Assembly: GCA_016845245.1 (NCBI GenBank)
Contig: JAERSY010000097.1
Coordinates: forward strand, 1 to 44,120
Length of the DNA: 44,120 nt
Direction of reading: 5' to 3'
Origin: Phycisphaerae bacterium
Lineage (GTDB): Bacteria; Planctomycetota; Phycisphaerae; Phycisphaerales; SM1A02
Part shown: positions 8,048 to 16,156 of the stretch, one piece after another
Position numbering within the stretch: position 1 is the first letter of the stretch
Layout of the letters: each line of letters opens with the position of its first letter
Notes under the pieces: model-generated
Database searches by the model: none
What the model saw: only the letters and a program-made list of their open reading frames with translations
What the model was told of the DNA's origin: nothing
Position numbers and translations under genes: made by a program

Positions 8048-8144
8048 GTTCACTTCAAGCGTAATCGTTTTGCCACGGAGACGCGGAGGCACGGAGTAGA
8101 ACTTTTGCAAATCAATCTCTGCGTCTCAGTGCCTCTGTGGCAAT
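8048..8144. repeat. Repeat copy B: 97-bp imperfect inverted repeat between convergent genes
   Basis: The arms GCCACGGAGACGCGGAG(GCACGGAG) at 8072-8096 and the near-inverse at 8117-8141 enclose a 20-nt A/T-rich loop. Each arm is built from an 8-bp period (GGAGRCRC). The reverse complement aligns by hand with 12740-12837 at roughly 88% identity with one indel. The element starts at the base after the prenyltransferase stop and ends seven bases before the pepC stop, so it occupies the whole convergent gap. It may act as a bidirectional terminator-like hairpin. Confidence 0.85.
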
Positions 8145-8150
8145 AAAACC

Positions 8151-9485
8151 TTAACCATTCGCAAGCGCGCCCATTGGGTCCCATGGCGGGAGTACTGCGG
8201 GCTCTTCATCCCAAGCAGCGAGCATTTCGTCGCTTAAGTATTTCTTTTCGATGGCAACTTCAAACATGTATTCGTCAAACCACGAATCGTTCATTGCATG
8301 GAAACCCTTTTCGCCGACATGTTCATCGCCCCAAGAGTTCTCAACACGCCACTTCACTGGCACCCCATCTTCAACATCAACACCAGTAAAGAGCATCGCA
8401 TGTGTCATGAGTGTCTGATGATATTCAAGCCGTTCTGCCTTGGTCAGTCCAAGCGAAGTGCCATACACACCATCAAAGTCAAAGAGTGCTGCATCCCAGA
8501 TGCCGATGTCGCGTCTAAACATTTTGCCGACATCACAGCCCATCCAAACTGGCTTGTCATCTTCAAGCATGTTTTTCGTGAGCGTCTTCATTGAATCTGT
8601 ATCAATGTTGAGATACTTCACAAGTTCACCGCCCACGACGTTACCGAGACACTCGACGGTGTATGTTTTCATCAATGGTGAACTGTCGCGAGGGTCATTC
8701 ACGACGCACACATACTCATCAAGTGGTGTTTCGATGTATTCATTTGCAAATTCAATTGGCGTCATTTCACCTTTATCGTGAAACTTCTTGTCTTTATCTT
8801 TCCACTGCCAGTTGAATGTTTGCGGAGGCGTCCCGAGGTGAATGCATAGGATTCTCCAGATGCCGGAAAGGACGTCCTTGCGAACTGCTTCGACATCGCC
8901 CACGCACTCACGACAACGCATCGCGCCATCTCTAAGTTTCCATTTCAAAATCATGTTCATCTTCATTGTGCAGGATGAACTTTCTGTTTCTGGCATTGCT
9001 GTCTTTGGCACAAGCCCATGCTTCTTCACCATGTTGACAAACATGTTCCATTGACCGCCATCGCCAATTGGATCATTGAGTAAAAATGCGACAGTCCTGT
9101 CATCGACTGGTCTGTCCGCGGTCTCGATGATGTGTTGAAGGAACCAGTTTGCCCTTTCAAATTTGTCCCAGAACATCGCCCAGTTTTGACTGAATTCAAA
9201 CGCTTTCACGTTCATCTTTTCCATAGCTGGAACGCGGAGCATGTTGAGCGCTGCAAAGAGCCAGCACCGCCCTGATTTCTTTTGGTTAGTCACTTTCCAA
9301 TCATCGAGATGCGTTGAAAATGTGAAGTCTGTTGATTGCACCACATCACGAACGAGCGCGATGTCGTCAATGGTGTTCATGGTCACAGCGTTTTGCGCGA
9401 CCTTTGCAGACGCATCATTTTCGAATGCATCTCTAAATGTTTGAATTGTTTCTGTGGTTACGGGGCTTTGAGTCAATGTAGTCAT
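8151..9485 (-). CDS. pepC: Aminopeptidase C / bleomycin hydrolase-type cysteine peptidase (C1B)
   Basis: This 444-residue cytoplasmic cysteine peptidase belongs to the papain-like C1B family, which normally forms hexameric barrels and trims peptides from the N-terminus. The catalytic cysteine is C74 in NQKKSGRCWLFAALNMLR. The histidine is in LMTHAMLFTGVD and the asparagine in KWRVENSWG, all in the family order. The length is normal for the family, and there is no signal peptide, as expected. The ATG at 9485 has no Shine-Dalgarno, but a good promoter ends nine bases upstream. It converges on the prenyltransferase gene through repeat copy B. Confidence 0.95.
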   Translation of the reverse strand: MTTLTQSPVTTETIQTFRDAFENDASAKVAQNAVTMNTIDDIALVRDVVQSTDFTFSTHLDDWKVTNQKKSGRCWLFAALNMLRVPAMEKMNVKAFEFSQNWAMFWDKFERANWFLQHIIETADRPVDDRTVAFLLNDPIGDGGQWNMFVNMVKKHGLVPKTAMPETESSSCTMKMNMILKWKLRDGAMRCRECVGDVEAVRKDVLSGIWRILCIHLGTPPQTFNWQWKDKDKKFHDKGEMTPIEFANEYIETPLDEYVCVVNDPRDSSPLMKTYTVECLGNVVGGELVKYLNIDTDSMKTLTKNMLEDDKPVWMGCDVGKMFRRDIGIWDAALFDFDGVYGTSLGLTKAERLEYHQTLMTHAMLFTGVDVEDGVPVKWRVENSWGDEHVGEKGFHAMNDSWFDEYMFEVAIEKKYLSDEMLAAWDEEPAVLPPWDPMGALANG

Positions 9486-9494
9486 AAGAGTTGT

Positions 9495-9523
9495 ATTGTA
9501 GTTTGAACAAGACTCTATGTCAC
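9495..9523 (-). promoter_or_regulatory. Sigma70-type promoter of pepC
   Basis: On the minus strand GTGACA (9523-9518) and TACAAT (9500-9495) are separated by exactly 17 bp. The -10 box ends nine bases before the pepC ATG, predicting a leader of about 0-3 nt. Confidence 0.6.
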
Positions 9524-9556
9524 CAAAAAACAGAGCCCCACGGATGGGGCTCTGTT
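9522..9556 (-). terminator. Rho-independent terminator of dnaK
   Basis: A perfect 11-bp stem AACAGAGCCCC/GGGGCTCTGTT (9529-9539 with 9546-9556) has a 6-nt loop. On the minus strand it runs into TTTTTTGG. It lies about 55 bp after the dnaK stop and insulates the pepC promoter. Confidence 0.9.
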
Positions 9557-9610
9557 GGAACCTATTAAATTGGGTTAGGTTCCGAGGGAGGGAGGTAAGT
9601 TAAGAGCGTA

Positions 9611-11506
9611 TTAGTCGTCTTTGACTTCGTACTCTGCATCGATGACATCGTCAGCACTTGGTTGCTGCTCTTCACCTTCTGGGGCGTTTTGCTGAGCATC
9701 AGCTGCAGTCGCTTCGTAGACTGCCTTGCCGAGTTCTTCTGCACTACTGCCGAGGGTGTTGAGTGCTGCTTCAATCGCATCCTTATCGTCACCTTTCAAC
9801 GTGTCTTCAAGGTTGGATATTGCAGATTCAATGTTACCGCGTGCTTCTTGTGAAATTTTGTCACCATGTTCTTCGAGTGACTTCTTCGTTGAGTGAAGGA
9901 GCATCTCTGCTTTGTTCTTCGTTTCAACGAGTTCGCGGCGTTGCGTATCTGCTTCAGCGTGTGATTCAGCATCACGTTTCATTGATTCAATTTCATCATC
10001 GCTGAGGCCAGACGAGCCCTTGATTTCAATCTTCTGACTCTTGCCGGTCGCTTTGTCAGTCGCTGAAACTTCAAGGATGCCGTTTGCATCAATTGCGAAT
10101 TCCACTTCGATTTGCGGCATGCCGCGAGGTGCTGGTGGAATGTCTGTTAAATCGAATCGTCCGAGTGAACGGTTGTCAGCTGCAAACTCGCGTTCACCTT
10201 GCAAGACATGAATCGTCACTGATGACTGATTGTCAGCAGCAGTTGAGAACGTTTCCTTCTTAGAAGTTGGAATCGTTGTGTTACGCTCAATGAGGCGAGT
10301 CATCACGCCACCAAGTGTTTCAACACCAAGTGAGAGTGGTGTGACATCAAGAAGAAGGACGTCTTTCACGTCACCAGTCAGAACGCCGCCTTGAATCGCA
10401 GCACCGACTGCAACCACTTCATCTGGGTTAATGGACTTATCGAGTTCCGCGGTTTGGAAAATCTCTTTCGTGATTTCTTGCACCTTTGGAATTCGAGTTG
10501 AACCACCGACCATGACGATGTCTGAAACTTCTGAAGCTGACAAGCCCGCGTCCTTAAGCGCTGCTTCGCATGGCTTACGTAGACGGTCGAACAAGTCGCT
10601 ACAAATTGATTCGAATGTTGCTCGAGTGATTGTTACTTGCAAGTGCTTTGGACCATTTTGATCCGCAGTAATAAATGGCAAGTTCACTGAGGTTTCTTTT
10701 TGTTGTGAAAGTTCACACTTTGCTTTTTCTGCAGCTTCTTTCAATCGCTGAAGTGCCATTGGGTCTGTTCTGAGATCCATTGACTCTTGCTTTTTGAATT
10801 CATCTGCGATGTGATCGATGAGTCGTTGGTCAAAGTCATCACCACCAAGGTGTGTGTCACCATTGGTCGCCATCACTTCAAACACGCCATCACCAATGTC
10901 TAGAATCGACACGTCAAACGTACCGCCACCAAGGTCAAAGACAGCAATCTTTGAGTTGGTTTTCTTTTCTAGACCATATGCAAGCGCTGCTGCAGTTGGT
11001 TCATTGATGATTCGTTCAACTTTGAGGCCAGCAATTTCGCCAGCGTCTTTGGTTGCTTGGCGCTGTGCGTCATTGAAGTACGCTGGCACAGTGATGACCG
11101 CACGGTCAACTGATTCACCAAGATAATCTTCAGCGACTTTCTTGAGTTCGCCAAGAATCATTGCTGCGACTTCTGGCGGCGTGTACTCATTGTCACGCAC
11201 ACCGATTTTGACAAGATCATTTCCGTTGCCAATGACGTTGTATGGCACCATTGTTTCTTCGGATTTCACTTCATCATGACGACGGCCCATGAACCGCTTC
11301 ACCGAGAAGACAGTGTTCGTTGGGTTTGTCACTTGTTGGTGCCTTGCGGGCTGACCCACAAGACGCTCATCCTTATCGGTAAACCCGACAACGGATGGTG
11401 TTGTTCTGTTTCCAGAACTGTTAATAAGAACTTTTGGTTGATCGCCTTCCATGACGGCGACGACCGAGTTTGTAGTTCCTAAATCAATACCTATAATTTT
11501 TGACAT
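9611..11506 (-). CDS. dnaK: Chaperone protein DnaK (Hsp70)
   Basis: DnaK binds and refolds exposed hydrophobic peptides in an ATP-driven cycle. The 631-residue protein opens with [20 protein letters not shown], the phosphate-1 motif. It then has [20 protein letters not shown] (phosphate 2), [16 protein letters not shown] (adenosine motif), the [14 protein letters not shown] linker region, a substrate-binding domain and the acidic tail [13 protein letters not shown]. The ATG at 11506 has AAGGAG nine bases upstream; 26 upstream codons in the same frame belong to the leader. No grpE or dnaJ is adjacent, so it is a single-gene unit bounded by a terminator. The leader hairpin and the inverted repeat upstream may control it. 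Confidence 0.98.
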   Translation of the reverse strand: MSKIIGIDLGTTNSVVAVMEGDQPKVLINSSGNRTTPSVVGFTDKDERLVGQPARHQQVTNPTNTVFSVKRFMGRRHDEVKSEETMVPYNVIGNGNDLVKIGVRDNEYTPPEVAAMILGELKKVAEDYLGESVDRAVITVPAYFNDAQRQATKDAGEIAGLKVERIINEPTAAALAYGLEKKTNSKIAVFDLGGGTFDVSILDIGDGVFEVMATNGDTHLGGDDFDQRLIDHIADEFKKQESMDLRTDPMALQRLKEAAEKAKCELSQQKETSVNLPFITADQNGPKHLQVTITRATFESICSDLFDRLRKPCEAALKDAGLSASEVSDIVMVGGSTRIPKVQEITKEIFQTAELDKSINPDEVVAVGAAIQGGVLTGDVKDVLLLDVTPLSLGVETLGGVMTRLIERNTTIPTSKKETFSTAADNQSSVTIHVLQGEREFAADNRSLGRFDLTDIPPAPRGMPQIEVEFAIDANGILEVSATDKATGKSQKIEIKGSSGLSDDEIESMKRDAESHAEADTQRRELVETKNKAEMLLHSTKKSLEEHGDKISQEARGNIESAISNLEDTLKGDDKDAIEAALNTLGSSAEELGKAVYEATAADAQQNAPEGEEQQPSADDVIDAEYEVKDD

Positions 11507-11514
11507 ATGTAATA

Positions 11515-11555
11515 CTCCTTTTGAGGTCACGCGTTCATAGACGCTTTGTGGCCTC
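11515..11555 (-). promoter_or_regulatory. Hairpin in the dnaK 5' leader next to the Shine-Dalgarno
   Basis: On the minus strand GAGGCCAC...GTGACCTC (11555-11548 with 11530-11523, one G-U pair) continues into GCGT/ACGC (11544-11541 with 11534-11531) with a 3-nt bulge and a 6-nt loop. The stem ends two bases before AAGGAG (11520-11515). It could gate translation, for example by heat; this is inference from position and pairing. Confidence 0.45.
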
Positions 11556-11609
11556 GACCTACTATTACGCAATTGGGATGCCAAACGCAGGGGAAATTAA
11601 TGCCTTTTT

Positions 11610-11630
11610 TTTGACAAATTAACAGTCAAA
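11610..11630. promoter_or_regulatory. Inverted repeat TTTGAC-N9-GTCAAA in the dnaK/dus divergent region
   Basis: Perfect 6-bp arms are separated by nine bases. CIRCE also has a 9-bp spacer, but the arm sequence differs (CIRCE arms are TTAGCACTC), so this is not CIRCE. It could be an operator for dnaK or dus. No assignment is possible. Confidence 0.35.
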
Positions 11631-11661
11631 TTGCTTCAAACTCCCCTTTTGTCATGCCAGA

Positions 11662-12657
11662 ATGGCGGACATGCGTATTGGCGACCAAACTTTTGCCTCA
11701 AACCTCTTTTTAGCCCCTATGGCGGGGATTACGGATTTACCCTTCCGCCTCCTATGCCGGTCACTTGGAGGTGTTGGTCTTGCTGGCTCAGAACTGTTGA
11801 ATTGCCACGCCATCGTAAAACGCATCCCAAAAGTCATCGAAAAGGCGACGCCACATCCAGATGACTCGCCACTCTTTATACAGGTGTACGGTAATACTGA
11901 AGACCCTCTGCCTGAAGCGGCTGCTTGGGCGGCAGACCAAGGGGTCGCAACGGTGGATATCAACATGGGTTGCCCCGTAGACAAGATTTGTAAGAAGAAT
12001 GGCGGCTCGCTGCTTTTAAAAACGCCGCACAAAACTGCAAAACTCGCTGAGGCAATCGTCAAAGCCGCTTCACCGACACCAGTTACAGCAAAAGTCCGAC
12101 TTGGGTATGAAGAAAACGAATGCAGCGCGCCCGTGTTAGCCAAACTTCTTGAAGATGTTGGCATTAAGGCCATCACTGTTCATGGACGAACGACGCATCA
12201 AATGTTTAAGGGCAAGGCGGATTTAGATGGCATTGCTAAAGTTGTTGAGTCCGTCTCAATTCCAGTCATTGGAAATGGAGACATTCTGTCACCAGAAGAT
12301 GCTGAACGAATGTTTACACATACGCGGTGTGATGGCATCATGATTGGCCGAGGCGCCATGCGAACGCCGTGGCTGTTTGATGATATCGAAGGTCACATGC
12401 AGGGATTGCCAGCGAAAGAACGAACGCGACAGGACAATCGTAAAGTGATCCTTCAACACCTGGAACTCATCTTGCAATACCGTGGAGAACGCGCTGCCCT
12501 TCATTGCATGACAAATCGTATTGCGCTGTATGGAAAAACACTTGGGCATGTCAAACCACTTAAAGAACGTGTTCGTCTTGCAAAAAGCGGTGATGAGATT
12601 CGTGAAGCACTGCAAGCATGGCTCGACGTGCCAGCAAACGTCGCAACTCATTCATGA
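11662..12657 (+). CDS. dus: tRNA-dihydrouridine synthase (Dus family)
   Basis: Dus enzymes are FMN-dependent TIM-barrel proteins that reduce specific uridines of tRNA to dihydrouridine. The 331-residue sequence shows the N-terminal FLAPMAGITDLPFR, the catalytic-cysteine region INMGCPVDKICKKNGGSLLL near residues 103-122, KVRLGY, ITVHGRTTHQMFKGKAD, and the phosphate-binding IPVIGNGDI with GIMIGRGAM. The closest subgroup appears to be DusB/NifR3-like, but the substrate position cannot be told from sequence alone. Two in-frame ATGs (11662 and 11671) are possible and neither has a clear Shine-Dalgarno. It diverges from dnaK and converges on pilC across a repeat-filled gap. Confidence 0.93.
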   Translation: MADMRIGDQTFASNLFLAPMAGITDLPFRLLCRSLGGVGLAGSELLNCHAIVKRIPKVIEKATPHPDDSPLFIQVYGNTEDPLPEAAAWAADQGVATVDINMGCPVDKICKKNGGSLLLKTPHKTAKLAEAIVKAASPTPVTAKVRLGYEENECSAPVLAKLLEDVGIKAITVHGRTTHQMFKGKADLDGIAKVVESVSIPVIGNGDILSPEDAERMFTHTRCDGIMIGRGAMRTPWLFDDIEGHMQGLPAKERTRQDNRKVILQHLELILQYRGERAALHCMTNRIALYGKTLGHVKPLKERVRLAKSGDEIREALQAWLDVPANVATHS

Positions 12658-12676
12658 GAACATCGCAAGAAACTGA

Positions 12677-12734
12677 TTCTACTCCGTGTCTCCGCGTCTC
12701 CGTGGCAAAGAACGTTGCAATAGATGCGTTCGAT
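12677..12734 (+). repeat. Repeat copy C0: tandem half-copy of the period-8 element
   Basis: This 58-bp segment begins TTCTACTCCGTGTCTCCGCG and ends near GCGTTCGAT. It is a direct repeat of 12784-12840, sharing TTCTACTCCGTG, GCGTCTCCGTGGCAAA, TTGCA and TAGA. It lies 19 bp after the dus stop. Confidence 0.75.
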
Positions 12735-12739
12735 CAATC

Positions 12740-12837
12740 ATTGCCACAGAGGCACTGAGAACTCAGAGATTGATTTATAAAAGTTCTACTCCGTGCCTCT
12801 GCGTCTCCGTGGCAAAATGGTTGCACTAGAAGCGAAC
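12740..12837. repeat. Repeat copy C: 98-bp imperfect inverted repeat
   Basis: The left arm ATTGCCACAGAGGCACTGAG and the right arm TCCGTGCCTCTGCGTCTCCG (then TGGC) flank an A/T-rich loop, followed by a 20-bp tail that is also conserved. The whole aligns with the reverse complement of 8048-8144. It lies in the convergent gap between dus and pilC, ending nine bases before the pilC stop. Confidence 0.85.
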
Positions 12838-12846
12838 GATGCTGGC

Positions 12847-14103
12847 TTACACGCCTGAGATGACTTTGGACATGCTGAAGATTGGGAGTAACATTGCAAT
12901 CGCAACGCCGCCGACCACTGAACCCATGATGAGAATCATCAGTGGTTCAATGAGTGAACTTACCTTTTTCACGCGTGCCTCAAGTTCTTCTTCTGTAAAT
13001 GACGCAACACGGTCCATCACTTGAGAAAGTCGTCCTGAACGCTCGCCCGATGACATCATCGAAGCAACATAAGAAGGAACGTATGGCGAACTAAAAGCGG
13101 CATCGCTCATCGCTTGACCATTACGCACGTTGTCTTCCATATCATGCCAGAGTCGGTCGAATTGAACATTGTTTGTGACGTCTCTACAAATGCCAATCGC
13201 GTCAAGAACGCCAACGCCAGCTGCGAGCAACGTTGAAAGCGTTCGTGATGCGCGCGTTGTATAGAGCTGGGAAAACATTGGACCAACAACTGGGCATTTC
13301 AGTTTAAACCAATCAAACCACTGTCTGCCAGTCGTTGTTTTCGACCAGATAAACGAACACACCAAAAGCGCAAAGGCACTTGGCACCCAATACATCCAAC
13401 CACCCGTCAAAACATCACTGATTGTGAGAAGAACTTCCGTAGGCCAAGGCAGTGCGGTCGCTTTGCCTGCATAGATTGCAGCAAACTTAGGAAGAACGAA
13501 AGTCACGATGAGTGTTGTCACAATGACAGCGGTCAATCCCATGATGATGGGATAGGACATGGCGCCTTTGATTTCACGGACTGTCTTGCGTTCGCTCGCA
13601 AGATAGTGTGAAACCCGTTCGAGCATCAGAGGCAGCGTGCCTGACAACTCTGATGCTCTAACTAAACTCACGACAATGCGCGGAAACACTTTCGGTCTGC
13701 GTGCAAGTGTTTGCGAAAGCGCGTCGCCACCACATACTTCTGTATGTATATCTTGGACGACTGCTTTAAACTCGCGCTGTTTCGTTTGTTTAGCAAGTGC
13801 TTCTAATGCTTCTGCTAGTGGGACACCTGTGTCAAGCATGACTGCAAGTTGCTGGCAGAAAGCAATCACATCATCAGACTTGACTTTGCGGTGTGCAATC
13901 GACGTGAGAATTTCTTCGCGGTCGATATCGACTTCACCCTGCAACAGCGGCTCTTGTGAAATCGACGTGATGTAGAGACCTTGCGTGCGAAGAATGTTTG
14001 CAACTTCTTCAGCACACGTCGCTACTTGCGTTCCAGAGTGTTCTCTGCCTTGATGGTCTTTTGCTTTCCAAGCAAACGTTTCGCGTACGATGGCTAGATT
14101 CAT
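12847..14103 (-). CDS. pilC: Type IV pilus / type II secretion inner-membrane platform protein PilC/GspF
   Basis: PilC (418 residues) is the inner-membrane platform on which the assembly ATPase acts. After a short N-terminal domain (FAWKAKDHQGREHSGTQVA, typical of GspF/PilC) come two T2SSF repeats, each with a conserved CQQLAVMLDTGVPLAEALE-like helix. The copy at residues ~82-100 is clearest; the second begins near FSQLYTTRASRTLSTLL. Three membrane segments are visible, near residues 180, 230 and 390. Its ATG overlaps the pilB TGA (ATGA) and has AAGGAG nine bases upstream, so it is co-translated. It is the last gene of the operon. Confidence 0.95.
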   Translation of the reverse strand: MNLAIVRETFAWKAKDHQGREHSGTQVATCAEEVANILRTQGLYITSISQEPLLQGEVDIDREEILTSIAHRKVKSDDVIAFCQQLAVMLDTGVPLAEALEALAKQTKQREFKAVVQDIHTEVCGGDALSQTLARRPKVFPRIVVSLVRASELSGTLPLMLERVSHYLASERKTVREIKGAMSYPIIMGLTAVIVTTLIVTFVLPKFAAIYAGKATALPWPTEVLLTISDVLTGGWMYWVPSAFALLVCSFIWSKTTTGRQWFDWFKLKCPVVGPMFSQLYTTRASRTLSTLLAAGVGVLDAIGICRDVTNNVQFDRLWHDMEDNVRNGQAMSDAAFSSPYVPSYVASMMSSGERSGRLSQVMDRVASFTEEELEARVKKVSSLIEPLMILIMGSVVGGVAIAMLLPIFSMSKVISGV

Positions 14104-15821
14104 AGTGAAACGCTCCTTGTCATGCAGAGCACTTCCTCTGGTGTCGTTAATCCAAGCTTTGCTTTTTCGATTCCATCACATCTGAGTGTGCTGAATGCTG
14201 TACCAGCAAGCGACTGCTTCAATTCTTGGAGCGAAGCGCCTTGACTTATGGCTTCAAGTAGTTCACTTGTTGGAACAAGTAACTCGAAAATGCCAATTCG
14301 TCCTGCGTACCCTGTGTTTCGGCACCTGTGGCACCCAGCGCCAACCCAGAATTCGCCGCCACCACATGCCTCACGCACAGATTCGTCTCCTTCCCATTTG
14401 CATTTGCAATGCGGGCAAATCTTTCGAACGAGTCGTTGCGCAAGTACGCCGCGAACTGTTGCTGAAACAAGATAGGGTTCAATACCGAGGTTGATTAATC
14501 GTGTGATTGCACTGATGGCATCATTTGTATGGAGCGTTGAAAAGACGAGGTGTCCTGTCAATGCTGCTTGTGAAACAATTGCTGCAGTTTCTGCATCTCG
14601 AATCTCACCAACCATGAGCACGTCTGGGTCTTGCCGGAGCATTGAACGAAGCGCTTTTGAAAATGTGAATCCCGCTCGTTCATTGATTTGAGACTGGTTG
14701 ATTCCATTGATTTGGGCTTCAATTGGATCTTCAACGGTAGAGACGTTGATTTCTGAAGTCTCCATTTGCGAGAGCACTGAGTAGAGCGTGGTTGACTTAC
14801 CTGAGCCAGTTGGACCAGTGACAAGCACAACGCCATTTGGTTGCGCAACAACTGATTTCCATGCATCGAGCATTGACTCGTTAAAACCAAGTTGGTCAAG
14901 AGACAAACTGTTGTTCTTACTATCAATGATACGAAGCACAACCACTTCGCCAAACTTGCCGGGCATTGTTGATACACGCAAGTCAATTGGGCGGCCATCC
15001 ATCATGACATTAAAGTCGCCATCTTGAGGAAGGCGTCTCTCAGAGATATCTAAATTCGCCATAATTTTAATGCGACTTGCAATTGCTTGTTGCATCTTGT
15101 GTGGCGGTTGTATCTTTTCATAAAGTCGACCATCGATTCGGTATCGCACTCGAAGTGAGTGGTCACCCGGCTCAATGTGAATATCTGATGCGCCTTCTTG
15201 AACAGCAGAGTACACAATAAAGTTGACAAGTTTGACAACTGGGCCATGCCCTGCGTCTTCTTCTAAGTCTGCAAGTTCAGTTGCATCGTGTTCAATGACT
15301 GCGAAGTCATGTTCATCGATGTCTTCATAAATCTCATCGATGACAAACACGTTTGCTGCAGGCAAATATGCCTTGTGTGCTGATTCAATATCTTCAGCAG
15401 TTGCAGCAACAATCTGTGCTCGATGCCCTGTCTTGCGTTCAATCTCTTCAAGCAGATAGAGATTTGCTGGTTCACTCACCGCAACAGTGAGAACGCCCCT
15501 GACAAGAAAGAGTGGCAATACGCCATGCTCTTGCAAAAACTCGCGAGGTAGGACATCGACGACTTTTGGATCAGCAAGGCGTGCAGTGTCACTTGCAAAT
15601 GGAATGCCGTACGCTTCAGCGAGAGTTTCAAGCACTACTTCTTGATTCACAAAACCGAGCTGAATGAGCACTTCGCCAATGAGTTTTCGGTCTTCAGAGG
15701 TTCGCTGGAATTCCAACGCCTGTTCGAGCTGCTTCTCACTGAGTACGCCTCTTCTAACGAGCAGTTGCCCGAGCGGCGCTTGCGCTGTCACGTTTGAGTT
15801 GGATTGATGAGCCATTGTCAT
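14100..15821 (-). CDS. pilB: Type IV pilus assembly / type II secretion ATPase PilB/GspE
   Basis: PilB (573 residues) is the cytoplasmic hexameric motor that powers pilin polymerisation. Walker A is GPTGSGKS (336-343), Walker B region VLMVGEIRDAETA (401-413), and the His box is HLVFSTLHTND. A C-terminal tetracysteine zinc motif is formed by CPHCKC and CHRC, as in extension-type ATPases. The N-terminus carries tandem MshEN-like repeats, PLGQLLVRRGVLSEKQLEQA and LIGEVLIQLGFVNQEVVLET, which in relatives bind c-di-GMP; both lack the usual leading arginine. The first ATG (15821) is favoured by CGGAGC nine bases upstream and overlaps the STAS gene stop. PilT (retraction ATPase) is not present in the window. 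Confidence 0.96.
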   Translation of the reverse strand: MTMAHQSNSNVTAQAPLGQLLVRRGVLSEKQLEQALEFQRTSEDRKLIGEVLIQLGFVNQEVVLETLAEAYGIPFASDTARLADPKVVDVLPREFLQEHGVLPLFLVRGVLTVAVSEPANLYLLEEIERKTGHRAQIVAATAEDIESAHKAYLPAANVFVIDEIYEDIDEHDFAVIEHDATELADLEEDAGHGPVVKLVNFIVYSAVQEGASDIHIEPGDHSLRVRYRIDGRLYEKIQPPHKMQQAIASRIKIMANLDISERRLPQDGDFNVMMDGRPIDLRVSTMPGKFGEVVVLRIIDSKNNSLSLDQLGFNESMLDAWKSVVAQPNGVVLVTGPTGSGKSTTLYSVLSQMETSEINVSTVEDPIEAQINGINQSQINERAGFTFSKALRSMLRQDPDVLMVGEIRDAETAAIVSQAALTGHLVFSTLHTNDAISAITRLINLGIEPYLVSATVRGVLAQRLVRKICPHCKCKWEGDESVREACGGGEFWVGAGCHRCRNTGYAGRIGIFELLVPTSELLEAISQGASLQELKQSLAGTAFSTLRCDGIEKAKLGLTTPEEVLCMTRSVSL

Positions 15822-16156
15822 GAACTAATGCTCCGTGCAGCTTCTTCAATTTCTTCATGAACACTAAACACACGGTCTAGGCGAGTAAACTCAAAGATTT
15901 GTGAGATCGTTTCATTAACATTTGCACAACGAAGTTGATGATTCGTTTGAGATAGAAACTCAGATAACCACAGGAAAGACTCCAACCCAATTGAGTCAAC
16001 CATGCTTAGTTCCTTGCAATCAAGAATGACGTTCGATGGCGATTCATTCCAAGCGTCTTGTACACTCCGCTTAAACTGATCTTCAGAGTCAGAAGTCAAT
16101 TCGCCATTGAGCGAAACGACGATAGCAGTTCGATGTGATTCACATGTAATGTTCAT
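15818..16156 (-). CDS. STAS-domain anti-sigma factor antagonist-like protein
   Basis: The 112-residue protein is a single STAS domain like SpoIIAA/RsbV, which bind anti-sigma kinases when unphosphorylated. The phosphorylatable serine is conserved as S55 in LSMVDSIGLESF, preceded by the beta-strand NVILDCKEL. The ATG at 16156 is chosen because GGGAGG lies a few bases upstream and it overlaps the stop of the HD-GYP gene (ATGA). A longer reading from 16213 is not supported. No matching anti-sigma kinase or sigma factor is in the window, so its partner is unknown; within this operon it may regulate the pilus motor rather than transcription. Confidence 0.88.
   Translation of the reverse strand: MNITCESHRTAIVVSLNGELTSDSEDQFKRSVQDAWNESPSNVILDCKELSMVDSIGLESFLWLSEFLSQTNHQLRCANVNETISQIFEFTRLDRVFSVHEEIEEAARSISS

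Noticed and set aside
11515-11661. CIRCE element or sigma32 promoter upstream of dnaK
   Set aside because: No TTAGCACTC-N9-GAGTGCTAA and no CTTGAA/CCCCAT pair were found.
8048-12837. CRISPR array reading of the GGAG-period repeats
   Set aside because: The copies are not regularly spaced with unique spacers, the repeats vary, and no cas genes are present.
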